Part shown: positions 35,522-44,139 of the stretch, piece after piece
How positions within the stretch are numbered: the stretch's first letter is position 1
How the letters are laid out: each line of letters opens with the position of its first letter
Assembly: GCA_900319635.1 (NCBI GenBank)
Contig: ONPF01000001.1
Location: forward strand, 54,832 to 118,831
From: an uncultured Eubacteriales bacterium
GTDB taxonomy: Bacteria; Bacillota; Clostridia; Oscillospirales; Oscillospiraceae
Reading direction: 5' to 3'
Length of the DNA stretch: 64,000 nucleotides
Translations under genes and position numbers: made by a program
The notes under the pieces: model-generated
Seen by the model: the letters and a program-made list of their open reading frames with translations, nothing else
Told to the model about the DNA's origin: nothing
Database searches by the model: none

Positions 35522-37552
35522 TCATCCCTTCGGGAAGCGGAGGGTGACCTTGAAGAGATCCCCGTCCACCTCAATGTCCAGATCGCCCTTTTGCAGCTTC
35601 ATCAGGCTCATGGCGATGGCAAGGCCCAGGCCGTTGCCGTCTGTGTGCCGGGAGGCATCCCCCTGCACAAAGCGCTCGGTGAGCTCCGCCGCGCTGAGGT
35701 TCAGCGGCTCCCGGGAGATGTTGCGGAAGGTCACGCGCGCCTCCTGGTCCTGCGCCTGCAGGCTCAGGTAAACCCGGGTGCCGGGCATGGCGTATTTCAC
35801 GATGTTATTCAGCAGGTTGTCGAAGACCCGCCAGAGGTGCCGCCCGTCCGCCATCACCGTCACCGGGCTCTCGGGCTTTTGCAGCACCAGCTCCAGCCCG
35901 GCCTTTTCCAGCTTCTCGCCGTACTCCCCCGCCGTCTGATCCAGAAGGACGGAGAGGTCGCAGGGCTGCAGGTTCACCGAGAGATTGCCGGTGGAGGCCT
36001 TGGAGGCCTCGATCAGATCCTCAATGAGCTTTTTGAGCTTTGCCGACTGGCGGGACAGTACCTCCAGATATTCCTGCTGCTTTTCCGTCTTCGGCTCTTC
36101 CTTCTGCAGCAGATCCACATAGTTCACGATGGAGGTCAGCGGCGTTTTGATGTCGTGGGAGACGTTGGTGATGAGCTCCGTGCGGAAGCGTTCGGACTTC
36201 ATGCGCTGCTCCACAGCATCGTTCAGCCCGTCCCGGATATGGTTCAGGTCGTGGGCGTGATCCTTGAAGTCCAGGACCAGGTTCTTCTCGTCAATGGAAT
36301 AGTTCATGTTGCCGGAGGCGATCTCCTTCGCTCCCTTGCGCAGGCGCCGGAAGGCCAGCACCGCATACAGCGTCGCCCCACCGATCAGAGCCCAGCAGAG
36401 GAACCACCAGAAGGTGGTACGATTATAGGAAAAAATCGCGCTGTGCCGCCGTCCCAGATCCAGCAGCGCAAAGACCGCAAGCCCCAGCGCCCATTTCCAG
36501 AGGATGGGCAGATTGCGGAAGATCGCTCCTGCCCCCTGCCAGCACCATCGGAAGAAGCGCACGAGCATACAGCCGCTCCAGAGATTCCCCAGCTTCACCC
36601 GCACGGCAAAGCTCATGCACCAGAGCAGGAAGGTTAGGCCGATCAGAAGTACGCAGGGGATTAGGGCAAAGAGGATCTCCGGCCAGTTGAAGCCTCCCAA
36701 CAGAGGCGTCATGAACACGACGATTGCGGCGATGACAAGGATTGTGAACACATCAAAGGGGATCTTCTCCACAAAGCTGGGGACGATCTCGTCCGTGCCC
36801 TTTCGATGCCCGGCGGCGCAGAGCAGGAAGATAAAGACCAGCACGCCCAACAGAAAGCACAGGCCCGCGATCCACAGGAAGGTGAAACGCCAGGAATACA
36901 GGAAATTGGCCAAGCTGATGCGCGTTTGAAAGACCCCTTGCCCGCTTTGATCGGCCAGCACATAGCCCTTCACGGTGATTTCATGCTGCCGGATCCATTC
37001 TCTGGCCTCTTCCTCTGTGGAGAAGCGTTCTTCTTCTCCGGACAGGAGTATGGTCGCTACCCACAAAGGTTTCTCCGAGTTCTCCGGCGAGATGTGATCA
37101 GAGCTGCTCGGAGCAGGCGCGGAAGGGGCCATGGTAGCAGAGGGAACAACGGTGATGTCCCCGTCCTCATAGCTGATCTCCTCCGAAGTCCGAGGAACGA
37201 GCGTGTAATCCGGGCTGAACTGTCTGTTGATCTCCAGCAGGGTCTCTGCCCCGTCGTAATCAGAATACAGCTCCTTTCCGTCGCAGTCAAAGATCCGTAC
37301 CTGCAAGCCCTCGTAGCTCGACGCATCCTCCGGCGCTGTTCCCCAGAGAACAGACCAGCCGATCTCACCGATATAGCCTTCCGCCTCAGCCCCGACCGTC
37401 CGGTACAGAAAATCCTGATAGCCCAAGGTATAGCCCTGCCATTCGTACAAAAAGATCGCGCTGATGGCAGAGGCTGTAAAAACCAGCACCAGCAGGCACA
37501 GCAGGATCACGGCGATCATCTTGGCGGCAAAGCTGCCGTATAGTTTTTTCAT
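35522..37552 (-). CDS. Multi-pass sensor histidine kinase
   Basis: A 676-residue histidine kinase. Membrane helix ~10-35, an extracellular domain of ~180 residues (~36-215), then about five helices (~218-405). HisKA has ELITNVSHDIKTPLTSIVNY, with phospho-acceptor His466, and the HATPase domain shows DNLLNNIVKYA and DGNGLGLAIAMSL. AAGGAGG precedes the ATG. It lies between its response regulator and the solute-binding lipoprotein, so the large ectodomain may read the state of that lipoprotein. The signal is unknown. Confidence 0.92.
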   Translation of the reverse strand: MKKLYGSFAAKMIAVILLCLLVLVFTASAISAIFLYEWQGYTLGYQDFLYRTVGAEAEGYIGEIGWSVLWGTAPEDASSYEGLQVRIFDCDGKELYSDYDGAETLLEINRQFSPDYTLVPRTSEEISYEDGDITVVPSATMAPSAPAPSSSDHISPENSEKPLWVATILLSGEEERFSTEEEAREWIRQHEITVKGYVLADQSGQGVFQTRISLANFLYSWRFTFLWIAGLCFLLGVLVFIFLLCAAGHRKGTDEIVPSFVEKIPFDVFTILVIAAIVVFMTPLLGGFNWPEILFALIPCVLLIGLTFLLWCMSFAVRVKLGNLWSGCMLVRFFRWCWQGAGAIFRNLPILWKWALGLAVFALLDLGRRHSAIFSYNRTTFWWFLCWALIGGATLYAVLAFRRLRKGAKEIASGNMNYSIDEKNLVLDFKDHAHDLNHIRDGLNDAVEQRMKSERFRTELITNVSHDIKTPLTSIVNYVDLLQKEEPKTEKQQEYLEVLSRQSAKLKKLIEDLIEASKASTGNLSVNLQPCDLSVLLDQTAGEYGEKLEKAGLELVLQKPESPVTVMADGRHLWRVFDNLLNNIVKYAMPGTRVYLSLQAQDQEARVTFRNISREPLNLSAAELTERFVQGDASRHTDGNGLGLAIAMSLMKLQKGDLDIEVDGDLFKVTLRFPKG

Positions 37553-37570
37553 ATTTCAGCCCTCCTTTTT

Positions 37571-37597
37571 CGGGCAACCACAGGTCGCCCCTACGAT
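37571..37597. repeat. Short intergenic repeat fragment
   Basis: On the minus strand it reads GTAGGGGCGACC...GGTTGCCC, a partial match to the left part of the 41707-41802 element (GTAGGGGCG plus a palindromic GGCGACC core). It sits between the response-regulator and kinase genes. Confidence 0.5.
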
Positions 37598-38280
37598 TGG
37601 AACTTATAGCCCTGACCCCAGATCGCTTTGATATAGCGGGGATTGGCGGGATCGATCTCCAGCTTCTCCCGCAGGTGCCGGATGTGGACGGCTACGGTGC
37701 TCTCGGCGCCGTAGGGCTCCTCGTTCCAGACCTTGCGGTAGAGATCCCGGGGATGAAAGACCCTGCCTGGATTCTGCATCAAAAGCTTCAGAATGTCGTA
37801 CTCCCGGGGCGTCAGGTTTACCGGCTCTCCGTCCACAGTGACGTTCTTGCTGCCGTCGTCCAGCGAGACGCTGGCGATGGTGAGCACGTCCTCCCGCACC
37901 GTGCCGCCGCCCAGCTGCAGATAGCGCCGCAGCTGAGAGCGCACCCGGGCCAGCAGCTCCACGGGGTTGAAGGGTTTGGTCACATAGTCGTCCGCCCCCA
38001 CGTTGAGGCCCAGGATCTTATCCGTGTCCTCGCTCTTGGCAGTCAGCAGGATCACCGGCACGTTGGAGCTCTCCCGCAGCTTGGAAAGGGTGCTCACGCC
38101 GTCCAGCACCGGCATCATCACGTCCAGCAGCACCAGGTGGATCTCCTCCCGCTCCAGGATCGCCAGCGCTTCCCGGCCGTTATAGGCTGGAAAGGTCTGA
38201 TAGCCCTCCGCCTCCAGATAGATCTTCAGCGCCGAGACAATGTCCCTGTCGTCGTCGCAGATGAGAATGTTGTTTGTCAT
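37591..38280 (-). CDS. OmpR-family response regulator
   Basis: A 229-residue response regulator: receiver domain with phospho-acceptor Asp53 in LVLLDVMMPVLDG, acidic DDDRD pocket near residue 9, and Lys in YVTKPFNP; a winged-helix DNA-binding domain begins near 130 (LTPREYDILKLLMQ, YGAESTVAVHIRHLREKL). It is the first gene of the RR-HK-lipoprotein operon. Its promoter carries a TCTTAA direct repeat (38346-38362) also found before the second response regulator, suggesting autoregulation. Confidence 0.95.
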   Translation of the reverse strand: MTNNILICDDDRDIVSALKIYLEAEGYQTFPAYNGREALAILEREEIHLVLLDVMMPVLDGVSTLSKLRESSNVPVILLTAKSEDTDKILGLNVGADDYVTKPFNPVELLARVRSQLRRYLQLGGGTVREDVLTIASVSLDDGSKNVTVDGEPVNLTPREYDILKLLMQNPGRVFHPRDLYRKVWNEEPYGAESTVAVHIRHLREKLEIDPANPRYIKAIWGQGYKFQS

Positions 38281-38304
38281 GTCTTCCCCTCACCTCTCGA
38301 GAGC

Positions 38305-38333
38305 ATTATACCCTCCCGGCCATTAAGAACCAA
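38305..38333 (-). promoter_or_regulatory. Promoter of RR-HK-lipoprotein operon 1
   Basis: Minus strand TTGGTT (38328-38333), 17 bp, TATAAT (38305-38310). The TATAAT is perfect, but the -35 box is weak, which fits activator dependence. Confidence 0.65.
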
Positions 38334-38345
38334 GAGGGTATTGGA

Positions 38346-38362
38346 TTAAGAAATGTTTAAGA
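38346..38362 (-). promoter_or_regulatory. Predicted response-regulator box (TCTTAA direct repeat)
   Basis: On the minus strand TCTTAA-N5-TCTTAA (11-bp period) lies 12 bp upstream of the -35 box; a third TCTTAA (38323-38328) touches the -35 box. OmpR/PhoB-type regulators typically bind such repeats. The same motif precedes the second regulator at 54104-54119. Confidence 0.55.
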
Positions 38363-38375
38363 GAGCAGATAATTG

Positions 38376-40181
38376 TCACTCGTCCAGCTTGAGGACGGCC
38401 AGGAAGGCCTCCGTGGGGATCTGGACGGTGCCGAGCTGGCGCATCTTCTTTTTGCCTTCCTTCTGCTTTTCCAGCAGCTTCTTTTTCCGGGTGATGTCGC
38501 CGCCGTAGCACTTGGCCAGCACGTCCTTGCGCATGGCCTTCACCGTCTCCCGGGCAATGATTTTCCCGCCGATGGCCGCCTGGATGGGCACCTCGAAGAG
38601 CTGGCGGGGAATGTTCTCCTTCAGCTTTTCGCAGAGCTTGCGGGCGCGGGGATAGGCCTTCTCCCGGTGGGCGATGAAGCTGAGTGCGTCCACCTGGTCG
38701 CCATTTAGAAGCATATCCACCTTCACCAGGTCGCTGAGCTTGTACTCGGAGAACTCATAGTCCAGGGAGGCGTAGCCCTTTGTGCGCGCCTTGAGGGTAT
38801 CGAAAAAGTCGTAGATGATCTCGTTGAGAGGCATCTCATAGTGCAGCTCCACCAGGCGGGAATCCAGGTACTGCATGTTCTTGTACTCGCCCCGGCGATC
38901 CTGGCAGAGGGGCATGATGTTGCCCACATAGTCGTTGGGCGTGATGATGGAGACCTTCACATAGGGCTCGTAGGCCTCTGCGATGGAGGGCACGTCCGGA
39001 TAATTGTGGGGATTGTCCACCATGACCACGCTGCCGTCGGTCTTCACAACCTTATAAATGACGGAGGGCAGGGTGGTGACCAGCTCTAGGTCAAATTCCC
39101 GCTCCAGACGCTCCTGGATGATCTCCATGTGGAGCATGCCCAGGAAGCCGCAGCGAAAGCCGAAACCCAGCGCTACCGAGCTCTCCGGCTCGTAGCTTAA
39201 AGATGCGTCGTTGAGCTTGAGCTTTTCCAGCGCGTCCCGCAGGTCGGGGTACTTGGAGCCGTCCTCGGTGTAGATGCCGCAGAAGACCATGGGACGGGCC
39301 GGACGGTAGCCGGGCAGGGCCTCCGCCGTGGGACGCAGCGCTTCGGTGACGGTGTCGCCCACCTGGGTATCGGCCACGTTCTTGATGCTGGCGGTGAAGT
39401 AGCCCACGTCGCCGGCGGCCAGCTCGTCACAGGGATCCAGGCCGATGGGGCGCAGGTGACCCAGCTCCACCACCTTGTAGCGCGCGCCGGTGGACATGAG
39501 CAGCACCTCGGTGTCCCGGCGGATGCGCCCGTCGATCAGGCGCATGAAGACGATGACGCCCCGGTAGTTGTCATACTGGCTGTCGAAAATCAGTGCCTTC
39601 AAAGGCGCGTCCGGATCTCCGGAGGGGGCGGGGACGTTTGCAACGATGTCCTCCAGCACGGCGTCGATGTTGATGCCGGCCTTGGCGGAGATCTCCGGCG
39701 CGTCCTGGGCGGGGATGCCGATGATCTCCTCAATTTCGTCCTTCACCCGCTGGGGCTCCGCCGCGGGGAGGTCGATCTTGTTCACCACCGGCAGGATCTC
39801 CAGGTTGTTGTCCAGCGCCAGATAGGTGTTGGAGAGGGTCTGCGCCTCCACGCCCTGGCTGGCGTCCACCACCAGCACAGCGCCCTCGCAGGCGGCCAGC
39901 GAGCGGCTCACCTCGTAGTTAAAGTCCACATGCCCCGGGGTGTCGATCAGATTCAGGGTATAGTTCTCCCCGTCCCCCGCCTTGTAGGTCAGCCCGACGG
40001 CGCGGGCCTTGATGGTGATGCCCCGCTCCTTCTCCAGATCCATGTTGTCCAGGATCTGATCCTCCATGATCCGCTGCTCCACCGCGCCGCACTTTTCGAT
40101 CAGGCGGTCAGACAGGGTGGACTTGCCGTGGTCGATATGGGCAATGATCGAGAAATTCCGAATCTGCTTTTGGTCGATCAT
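38376..40181 (-). CDS. lepA: Elongation factor 4 (LepA)
   Basis: A 601-residue ribosome-associated GTPase. G1 [19 protein letters not shown]3 [15 protein letters not shown] and G4 NKIDLP are intact. LepA-specific C-terminal features include [19 protein letters not shown] and [19 protein letters not shown]. It promotes back-translocation or initiation-related steps under stress. Its ATG overlaps the stop of a small XRE regulator by 4 nt, so the two are translationally coupled. The shared promoter is at 40526-40554. Confidence 0.97.
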   Translation of the reverse strand: MIDQKQIRNFSIIAHIDHGKSTLSDRLIEKCGAVEQRIMEDQILDNMDLEKERGITIKARAVGLTYKAGDGENYTLNLIDTPGHVDFNYEVSRSLAACEGAVLVVDASQGVEAQTLSNTYLALDNNLEILPVVNKIDLPAAEPQRVKDEIEEIIGIPAQDAPEISAKAGINIDAVLEDIVANVPAPSGDPDAPLKALIFDSQYDNYRGVIVFMRLIDGRIRRDTEVLLMSTGARYKVVELGHLRPIGLDPCDELAAGDVGYFTASIKNVADTQVGDTVTEALRPTAEALPGYRPARPMVFCGIYTEDGSKYPDLRDALEKLKLNDASLSYEPESSVALGFGFRCGFLGMLHMEIIQERLEREFDLELVTTLPSVIYKVVKTDGSVVMVDNPHNYPDVPSIAEAYEPYVKVSIITPNDYVGNIMPLCQDRRGEYKNMQYLDSRLVELHYEMPLNEIIYDFFDTLKARTKGYASLDYEFSEYKLSDLVKVDMLLNGDQVDALSFIAHREKAYPRARKLCEKLKENIPRQLFEVPIQAAIGGKIIARETVKAMRKDVLAKCYGGDITRKKKLLEKQKEGKKKMRQLGTVQIPTEAFLAVLKLDE

Positions 40182-40492
40182 AGTTCTTCCCCCTCAATGT
40201 TATTCAGCGCGCTCTCCGCCCGATTTAAGAGATCCCGCATCTCGTTCAGAAACAATCTGGAATCCCGCACACTCACATCGCCGGGATGGGCAGAGCGGCA
40301 CAGCAGGTAATCCGCCGTCACGCCATAGTAATCGCAGGCGCGGCACACAAAGCTCAGCCCCGGCTCCCGCGCGCCATTCTCGTAGTGGCTCAGCAGCGCC
40401 TGGCTGATGCCCAGATCCGCCGCCGCCTGCCGCTGGCTGATGTTGCGCCCCTTCCGCAGGGCGGAAAGGGTCTCGGGAAAATTACGTTCCAT
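40178..40492 (-). CDS. Small XRE-family regulator
   Basis: A 104-residue protein with an N-terminal helix-turn-helix ([20 protein letters not shown], then [18 protein letters not shown]) and a short helical C-terminal part. The ATG at 40492 has AAGGGGAG about 6 nt upstream; the longer frame to 40642 runs through the promoter. It overlaps lepA by 4 nt. It probably represses or tunes its own operon and perhaps the divergent pta; target sites were not identified. Confidence 0.9.
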   Translation of the reverse strand: MERNFPETLSALRKGRNISQRQAAADLGISQALLSHYENGAREPGLSFVCRACDYYGVTADYLLCRSAHPGDVSVRDSRLFLNEMRDLLNRAESALNNIEGEEL

Positions 40493-40525
40493 GGGATTCT
40501 CCCCTTCGATTTGATAACAGGGAGT

Positions 40526-40554
40526 ATTATATAGGCAGGATCGCGCTTTGTAAA
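40526..40554 (-). promoter_or_regulatory. Promoter of XRE regulator-lepA
   Basis: Minus strand TTTACA (40549-40554), 17 bp, TATAAT (40526-40531). Start near 40519. Confidence 0.75.
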
Positions 40555-40574
40555 CAGAAAATTCATCAAATGCC

Positions 40575-40603
40575 TTGAAAAAAACGGCGCTTGGTGTTAA
40601 ATT
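40575..40603 (+). promoter_or_regulatory. Promoter of pta
   Basis: TTGAAA (40575-40580), 17 bp, TAAATT (40598-40603); leader ~32 nt with GGAGGG before the ATG. Confidence 0.65.
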
Positions 40604-40641
40604 ATGCATGTTGATCAAAAAACTATTGGAGGGTAAAACCA

Positions 40642-41643
40642 ATGTTTGAAAATCTCATTGAAATCCTGAAGGCAAATCCCCGCAAGATCGTCTACACCGA
40701 GGGCCACGATGCCCGCATCCTCTCCTCTGCTGCCCGTCTGAAGAAGGACGGCTTCCTCACCCCCATCCTGGTGGGCAAGGTGGAAGAGGTCAAGGCCGCG
40801 GCCGAGAAGGGCGGCTTCGACATTGAGGGGCTGGAGATCCTGGACCCCGCCACCTACGGCAAGATGGACGAGATGGTGGAGACCATGGTCGCTCTGCGCA
40901 AGGGCAAGATGACCGCGGAGGAGTGCCGCGCTGCTCTGCAGAAGGGCAACTACTTCGGCACCATGCTGGTGAAGATGGGCGTGGCTGACGCGCTGCTGGG
41001 CGGCGCCACCTACTCCACCGCCGACACCGTGCGTCCCGCGCTGCAGCTGGTGAAGACCAAGAAGGGCGCGAACCTGGTGTCCTCCTGCTTTATTCTGGTC
41101 AAGGAAGGCGCCCCCATGCTCTGCATGGGCGACTGCGCCATCAACATCGACTACCAGGACACCGTGGACAAGGAAGGCAATGTGATCCTCCCCGCCGCCG
41201 CGAAGCTGGCTGAGGTCGCCGTGGAGACCGCCAAGACCGCCAAGGTCTTCGGTATGGATCCCAAGGTCGCCATGCTGAGCTACTCCACCAAGGGCTCCGG
41301 CAAGGGTGCCAACGTCGATCTGGTGCGCAACGCCACTGCCATCGCGAAGGAGAAGGCCCCCGAGCTGGATCTGGACGGCGAGATGCAGTTTGACGCCGCC
41401 GTCTCCCCCGTTGTCGGCCAGCTCAAGTTCCCCGGCAGCAAGGTCGCGGGCTATGCCAACACCTTCATCTTCCCGGAGATCCAGTCCGGCAACATCGGGT
41501 ACAAGATCGCCCAGCGTCTGGGCGGCTACGCGGCCTACGGCCCCATCCTGCAGGGTCTGAACGCCCCCATCAACGACCTGAGCCGCGGCTGCGACGCGGA
41601 AGAGGTCTACCAGATGTCCATCATCACCGCGGCGCTGGCGTAA
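40642..41643 (+). CDS. pta: Phosphate acetyltransferase
   Basis: A 333-residue short-form Pta that interconverts acetyl-CoA and acetyl phosphate. Family features: IVYTEGHDARILSSAARLKK near residue 14, GGATYSTADTVRPALQLVKT near 120, and the C-terminal PGSKVAGYANTFIFPEIQSG and APINDLSRGCDAEEVYQM. Codon use is strongly biased, as in highly expressed genes. Acetate kinase is not in the window. A phosphate butyryltransferase is less likely given the C-terminal motifs. Acetyl phosphate from this enzyme could also feed response regulators. Confidence 0.95.
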   Translation: MFENLIEILKANPRKIVYTEGHDARILSSAARLKKDGFLTPILVGKVEEVKAAAEKGGFDIEGLEILDPATYGKMDEMVETMVALRKGKMTAEECRAALQKGNYFGTMLVKMGVADALLGGATYSTADTVRPALQLVKTKKGANLVSSCFILVKEGAPMLCMGDCAINIDYQDTVDKEGNVILPAAAKLAEVAVETAKTAKVFGMDPKVAMLSYSTKGSGKGANVDLVRNATAIAKEKAPELDLDGEMQFDAAVSPVVGQLKFPGSKVAGYANTFIFPEIQSGNIGYKIAQRLGGYAAYGPILQGLNAPINDLSRGCDAEEVYQMSIITAALA

Positions 41644-41674
41644 GCGAAGTTTTGAGTTTTCAGTTTTGAGTTAT

Positions 41675-41706
41675 GAGAAGGGCGGCCTCGCGGTCGCCCT
41701 TTTCTT
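41675..41706 (+). terminator. Probable terminator of pta
   Basis: GAAGGGCG...CGCCCTTTTC hairpin, with an inner GCC-TCGC-GGT, ending in a short T tract. Confidence 0.6.
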
Positions 41707-41802
41707 GTAGGGGCGCCCTCCGCTTCGCTTCGCCCTTGCGGTCGCCCGCCGAAACAAGATCCGTATCCAAAGAATACGGGCGGGCACAAGGCCCGCCCCT
41801 AC
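41707..41802. repeat. Palindromic intergenic repeat element
   Basis: A 96-bp element bounded by the inverted repeat GTAGGGGCG ... CGCCCCTAC, with inner hairpins including CCGTAT/ATACGG and GGGCGGGC/GCCCGCCC. It contains no ORF. It ends 15 nt before tadA, whose ribosome site GAGGT directly follows it. A partial copy lies at 37571-37597. Confidence 0.7.
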
Positions 41803-41817
41803 GGTGAGGTTTGAATC

Positions 41818-42264
41818 ATGGATCATACATCTGAAATGTACGCGGCTCTCGCGCTGGCCCGGGAGGCCTATGCCGCCGGCGAGGTTCCCGTGGGCTGTGT
41901 CGTCACGGACGCGGAGGGGATCATCATCGGCCGGGGGCGCAACCGCCGGGAGGAAGCTGGCGACGCCACCGCCCATGCGGAGCTTGAGGCCATCCGGGAG
42001 GCATGCCAAGCCCTGGGCGACTGGAGGCTCTCGGGCTGTACCCTCACCGTCACCCTGGAGCCCTGCCCCATGTGCGCCGGCGCCATCATCAACGCCCGGA
42101 TCCCAACTGTTGTATACGGGGCGAAAGAACCCGTCTCCGGCTCCTGCGGCAGCGTCATCGACCTGTTTTTCGAGCGCTACGGTCACCACCCCACGGTGTA
42201 CAGCGGCGTGCTGGAGCAGGACTGCGCCGGGCTGCTGAGGGAATTTTTTTCCAACAAACGATAA
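41818..42264 (+). CDS. tadA: tRNA-specific adenosine deaminase TadA
   Basis: A 148-residue zinc deaminase that makes inosine at position 34 of tRNA-Arg(ACG). Zinc ligands and the proton shuttle are visible: His53-Ala-Glu55 in TAHAELEAI, and Cys83/Cys86 in LEPCPMCAGAI. The C-terminal DLFFERYGHHPTVYSGVLEQ is also TadA-like. It starts at ATG 41818, right after the repeat element, and appears monocistronic. Confidence 0.94.
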   Translation: MDHTSEMYAALALAREAYAAGEVPVGCVVTDAEGIIIGRGRNRREEAGDATAHAELEAIREACQALGDWRLSGCTLTVTLEPCPMCAGAIINARIPTVVYGAKEPVSGSCGSVIDLFFERYGHHPTVYSGVLEQDCAGLLREFFSNKR

Positions 42265-42288
42265 ATCGAACAATAGTTTTTTTATGCA

Positions 42289-42316
42289 GAACGGGGACGC
42301 GCGTGCGTCCCCGTTC
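42289..42316. repeat. GC-rich perfect palindromic hairpin
   Basis: GAACGGGGACG, 6-nt centre GCGCGT or GCACGC-like, CGTCCCCGTTC. Neither strand has a T run after it, so it is not a canonical terminator. The remaining stretch 42317-42380 has a related GGGGACA string and nothing else recognised. Confidence 0.6.
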
Positions 42317-42380
42317 GGCTGTCAAATATAATACTCGTTGCGGGAACACAGGGGACACTTACGGCTTTGACTTTTAATAG

Positions 42381-42929
42381 TTAATCTGTGTTCTGCTCTG
42401 GCTCCACGCGATAGAGACAAATGGTATCACCCGGCTCGTAGATTTCGCTTCTTTCCACGATGAATTCGATATGGTCTTCGCATACTTTTGAAACACTCCA
42501 GTATTCGCTTATCACTTCTTTTAGCTCTGGATCGTTTTCCAAATGTTCGTCCGGGCCAATGTAAATATGGTATTCCTCGCTGGGTCCGCCCTCTTGATAG
42601 ACGATGGAAATGCTTTGACCATCGGCGGCGAGATACGTTCCCTCCCCGTGCTGCCAGTTGTAGCCTTTCTCGATATATGTGATGCCATTTCCTCTGGTTA
42701 CTTCACGATCCCGAATATCTGTATTGACGATCGTAAATTCAATCCGGCCATCTTGTGTTCGCCAGGTGGAGCCGACCTGATTACACGGCATGCCGTCATA
42801 ATATCCAGACGACCATTTCCTATATCTGAACATAGAAGAACAACCTGACAGAAATACAGCAGTGCTTATCACAAGGACGAGCAAAAACAAAAATACCACA
42901 AATTGTTTTCTTGTGAGAGAAATATTCAT
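42381..42929 (-). CDS. Uncharacterised lipoprotein
   Basis: A 182-residue predicted lipoprotein: basic N-terminus, hydrophobic stretch ~10-27 and lipobox FLSGC (Cys near 30). The mature part is beta-rich with many aromatic residues (GITYIEKGYNWQHGEGTYLA) and gives no family that I recognise. AAAGGATG precedes the ATG. Base composition is AT-richer than the surrounding genes and palindromic repeats flank it on both sides, consistent with recent acquisition. Confidence 0.75.
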   Translation of the reverse strand: MNISLTRKQFVVFLFLLVLVISTAVFLSGCSSMFRYRKWSSGYYDGMPCNQVGSTWRTQDGRIEFTIVNTDIRDREVTRGNGITYIEKGYNWQHGEGTYLAADGQSISIVYQEGGPSEEYHIYIGPDEHLENDPELKEVISEYWSVSKVCEDHIEFIVERSEIYEPGDTICLYRVEPEQNTD

Positions 42930-42959
42930 TTAGTCACATCCTTTATAATCTGTGATTTC

Positions 42960-43050
42960 AAACCCATGGGACACGTCTCCGTGTTCTGTTCCCTTTCTCG
43001 CTGAGCCCGGACGCACGGTGCCGTCCCCGGTGTTCCGTGCGTTCCCCTAT
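42960..43050. repeat. GGGACA/GTCCCC-type palindromic repeats
   Basis: GGGACACG...CGTGTTCTGTTCCC and GCACGG...CCGTGC form overlapping imperfect hairpins upstream of the lipoprotein gene, with the same GGGGACG/CGTCCCC vocabulary as 42289-42316. Confidence 0.5.
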
Positions 43051-43071
43051 ACGCTCCTTTTCTTTTTTCCT

Positions 43072-43404
43072 CTATGAAAATATCAAAATCGCAAGGATGA
43101 ATGCCGCATCGCTGTAAAACACAGTCGGAATAAAGGTCTTGACAAAGGACGTGACGAGTTCAGCCTTGTTTTTGGAAAACGCAAAAATGATCGTCCCCAG
43201 AAGCGTGATGACAAGAAAAGCGGCAAAGAAGCAGAGAAACGGGGTATCGCTCCTCAAAATGGAGCCCAGCGACATGGCGGGATAATAGTGACTGGTATTC
43301 AGAGCCTCAAAAAAGCAGAGAAGCGACACCGAGATTGCAATATGCGCGCAGAGGGAATACAAAACCAGCAAAAAGCTGCGCAGGATCGAATGTGTTTTTA
43401 TCAT
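43072..43404 (-). CDS. Small three-helix membrane protein
   Basis: A 110-residue hydrophobic protein with about three membrane helices (near residues 10-32, 54-75 and 90-109). I recognise no family. The ATG at 43404 has AAGGAGG about 5 nt upstream; the longer frame to 43494 has no ribosome site. It shares strand and low GC with its neighbours at 42381 and 43501 and may belong to one transcript with the latter. Confidence 0.7.
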   Translation of the reverse strand: MIKTHSILRSFLLVLYSLCAHIAISVSLLCFFEALNTSHYYPAMSLGSILRSDTPFLCFFAAFLVITLLGTIIFAFSKNKAELVTSFVKTFIPTVFYSDAAFILAILIFS

Positions 43405-43500
43405 GGTTTCCTCCTTCCTGTTTGAATGCCGTAAGCGCCGGACATTGCCCAGCGTTGTTTGTATCTGCCGGCGAGCAGTTTTTCCATCCAACATTCCGTA

Positions 43501-43950
43501 CTATGCATGCTGATTCCGCCTTGCTTTTCGAGCGGATCCATAAAAATCAAGTGACGCAGAAAATACAAAGATGCACCCAAAGCCAGAAGATTCCATCAGG
43601 TACGGAACGCCATAGATTCCAAGCTTCATCATGAGCTCATCGATCCATCCATCGCCATGTATCCAAGCGAGAATGCAAAACACAAGATGAGCAAGCACGC
43701 AGAGCAAGGAGATCCATAGCAGCACCGTTATAAGAACATAGAATAAGTTCGTCGTTTCCCACGGGCGCTTCTCCCGACGCGTCATTCTCCATGAAAGAAA
43801 CCAAAAGCCCCCGGCCATGATGATGACGATCAACCCTAAGTCACGAATCTGTGCAAAAAGACAGATCGCGCCTAACACAAGAATGAACATCCCCAGGGCA
43901 AAGATTAGGATGGCGATCAGGCGCGAGTTCACGGTGTCGTGTTTCTTCAT
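43501..43950 (-). CDS. Small four-helix membrane protein
   Basis: A 149-residue hydrophobic protein with about four membrane helices (near residues 10-30, 37-55, 70-95 and 115-135) and a basic C-terminus (GSARKARRNQHA). No family recognised. The ATG at 43950 is preceded by GGGAGGGG at 6 nt. It lies upstream of the gene at 43072 (96-nt gap) on the same strand. The function is unknown. Confidence 0.7.
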   Translation of the reverse strand: MKKHDTVNSRLIAILIFALGMFILVLGAICLFAQIRDLGLIVIIMAGGFWFLSWRMTRREKRPWETTNLFYVLITVLLWISLLCVLAHLVFCILAWIHGDGWIDELMMKLGIYGVPYLMESSGFGCIFVFSASLDFYGSARKARRNQHA

Positions 43951-44015
43951 ATAATCCCCTCCCAAAGTTTAATTCCACAAGAACGCGAGAAAGTAACAAA
44001 TTTTTCCCAATAATT

Positions 44016-44039
44016 CTCCCTTCTGTCCTCCCTTCTGTC
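44016..44039 (+). repeat. Perfect 12-bp tandem duplication
   Basis: CTCCCTTCTGTC occurs twice head to tail in the AT-rich leader region upstream of the 43950 gene. The stretch 43951-44087 otherwise shows only AT-rich sequence. Confidence 0.8.
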
Positions 44040-44087
44040 TGTATAAAGTTTGAGAAGCAAAAAAGGTTTCAAAGCCAGAAAATAATT

Positions 44088-44128
44088 TTTTAAAAAATCG
44101 CCGGAAGCGGAGGGATCCGTTTCCGGCA
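44088..44128 (-). terminator. Intrinsic terminator of the small multidrug-export family gene
   Basis: On the minus strand GCCGGAAACGGAT...TCCGCTTCCGGC is followed by GATTTTTT, a standard stem and T run. Confidence 0.85.
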
Positions 44129-44139
44129 AAATCGTATTC

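Noticed and set aside
42289-42316. GC-rich hairpin as a terminator for tadA or the lipoprotein gene
   Set aside because: No T run follows on either strand; it is listed as a repeat.
42381-43950. Prophage or integrative-element remnant
   Set aside because: No integrase, phage structural gene, attachment repeat or tRNA was seen; only composition and palindromes hint at acquisition.
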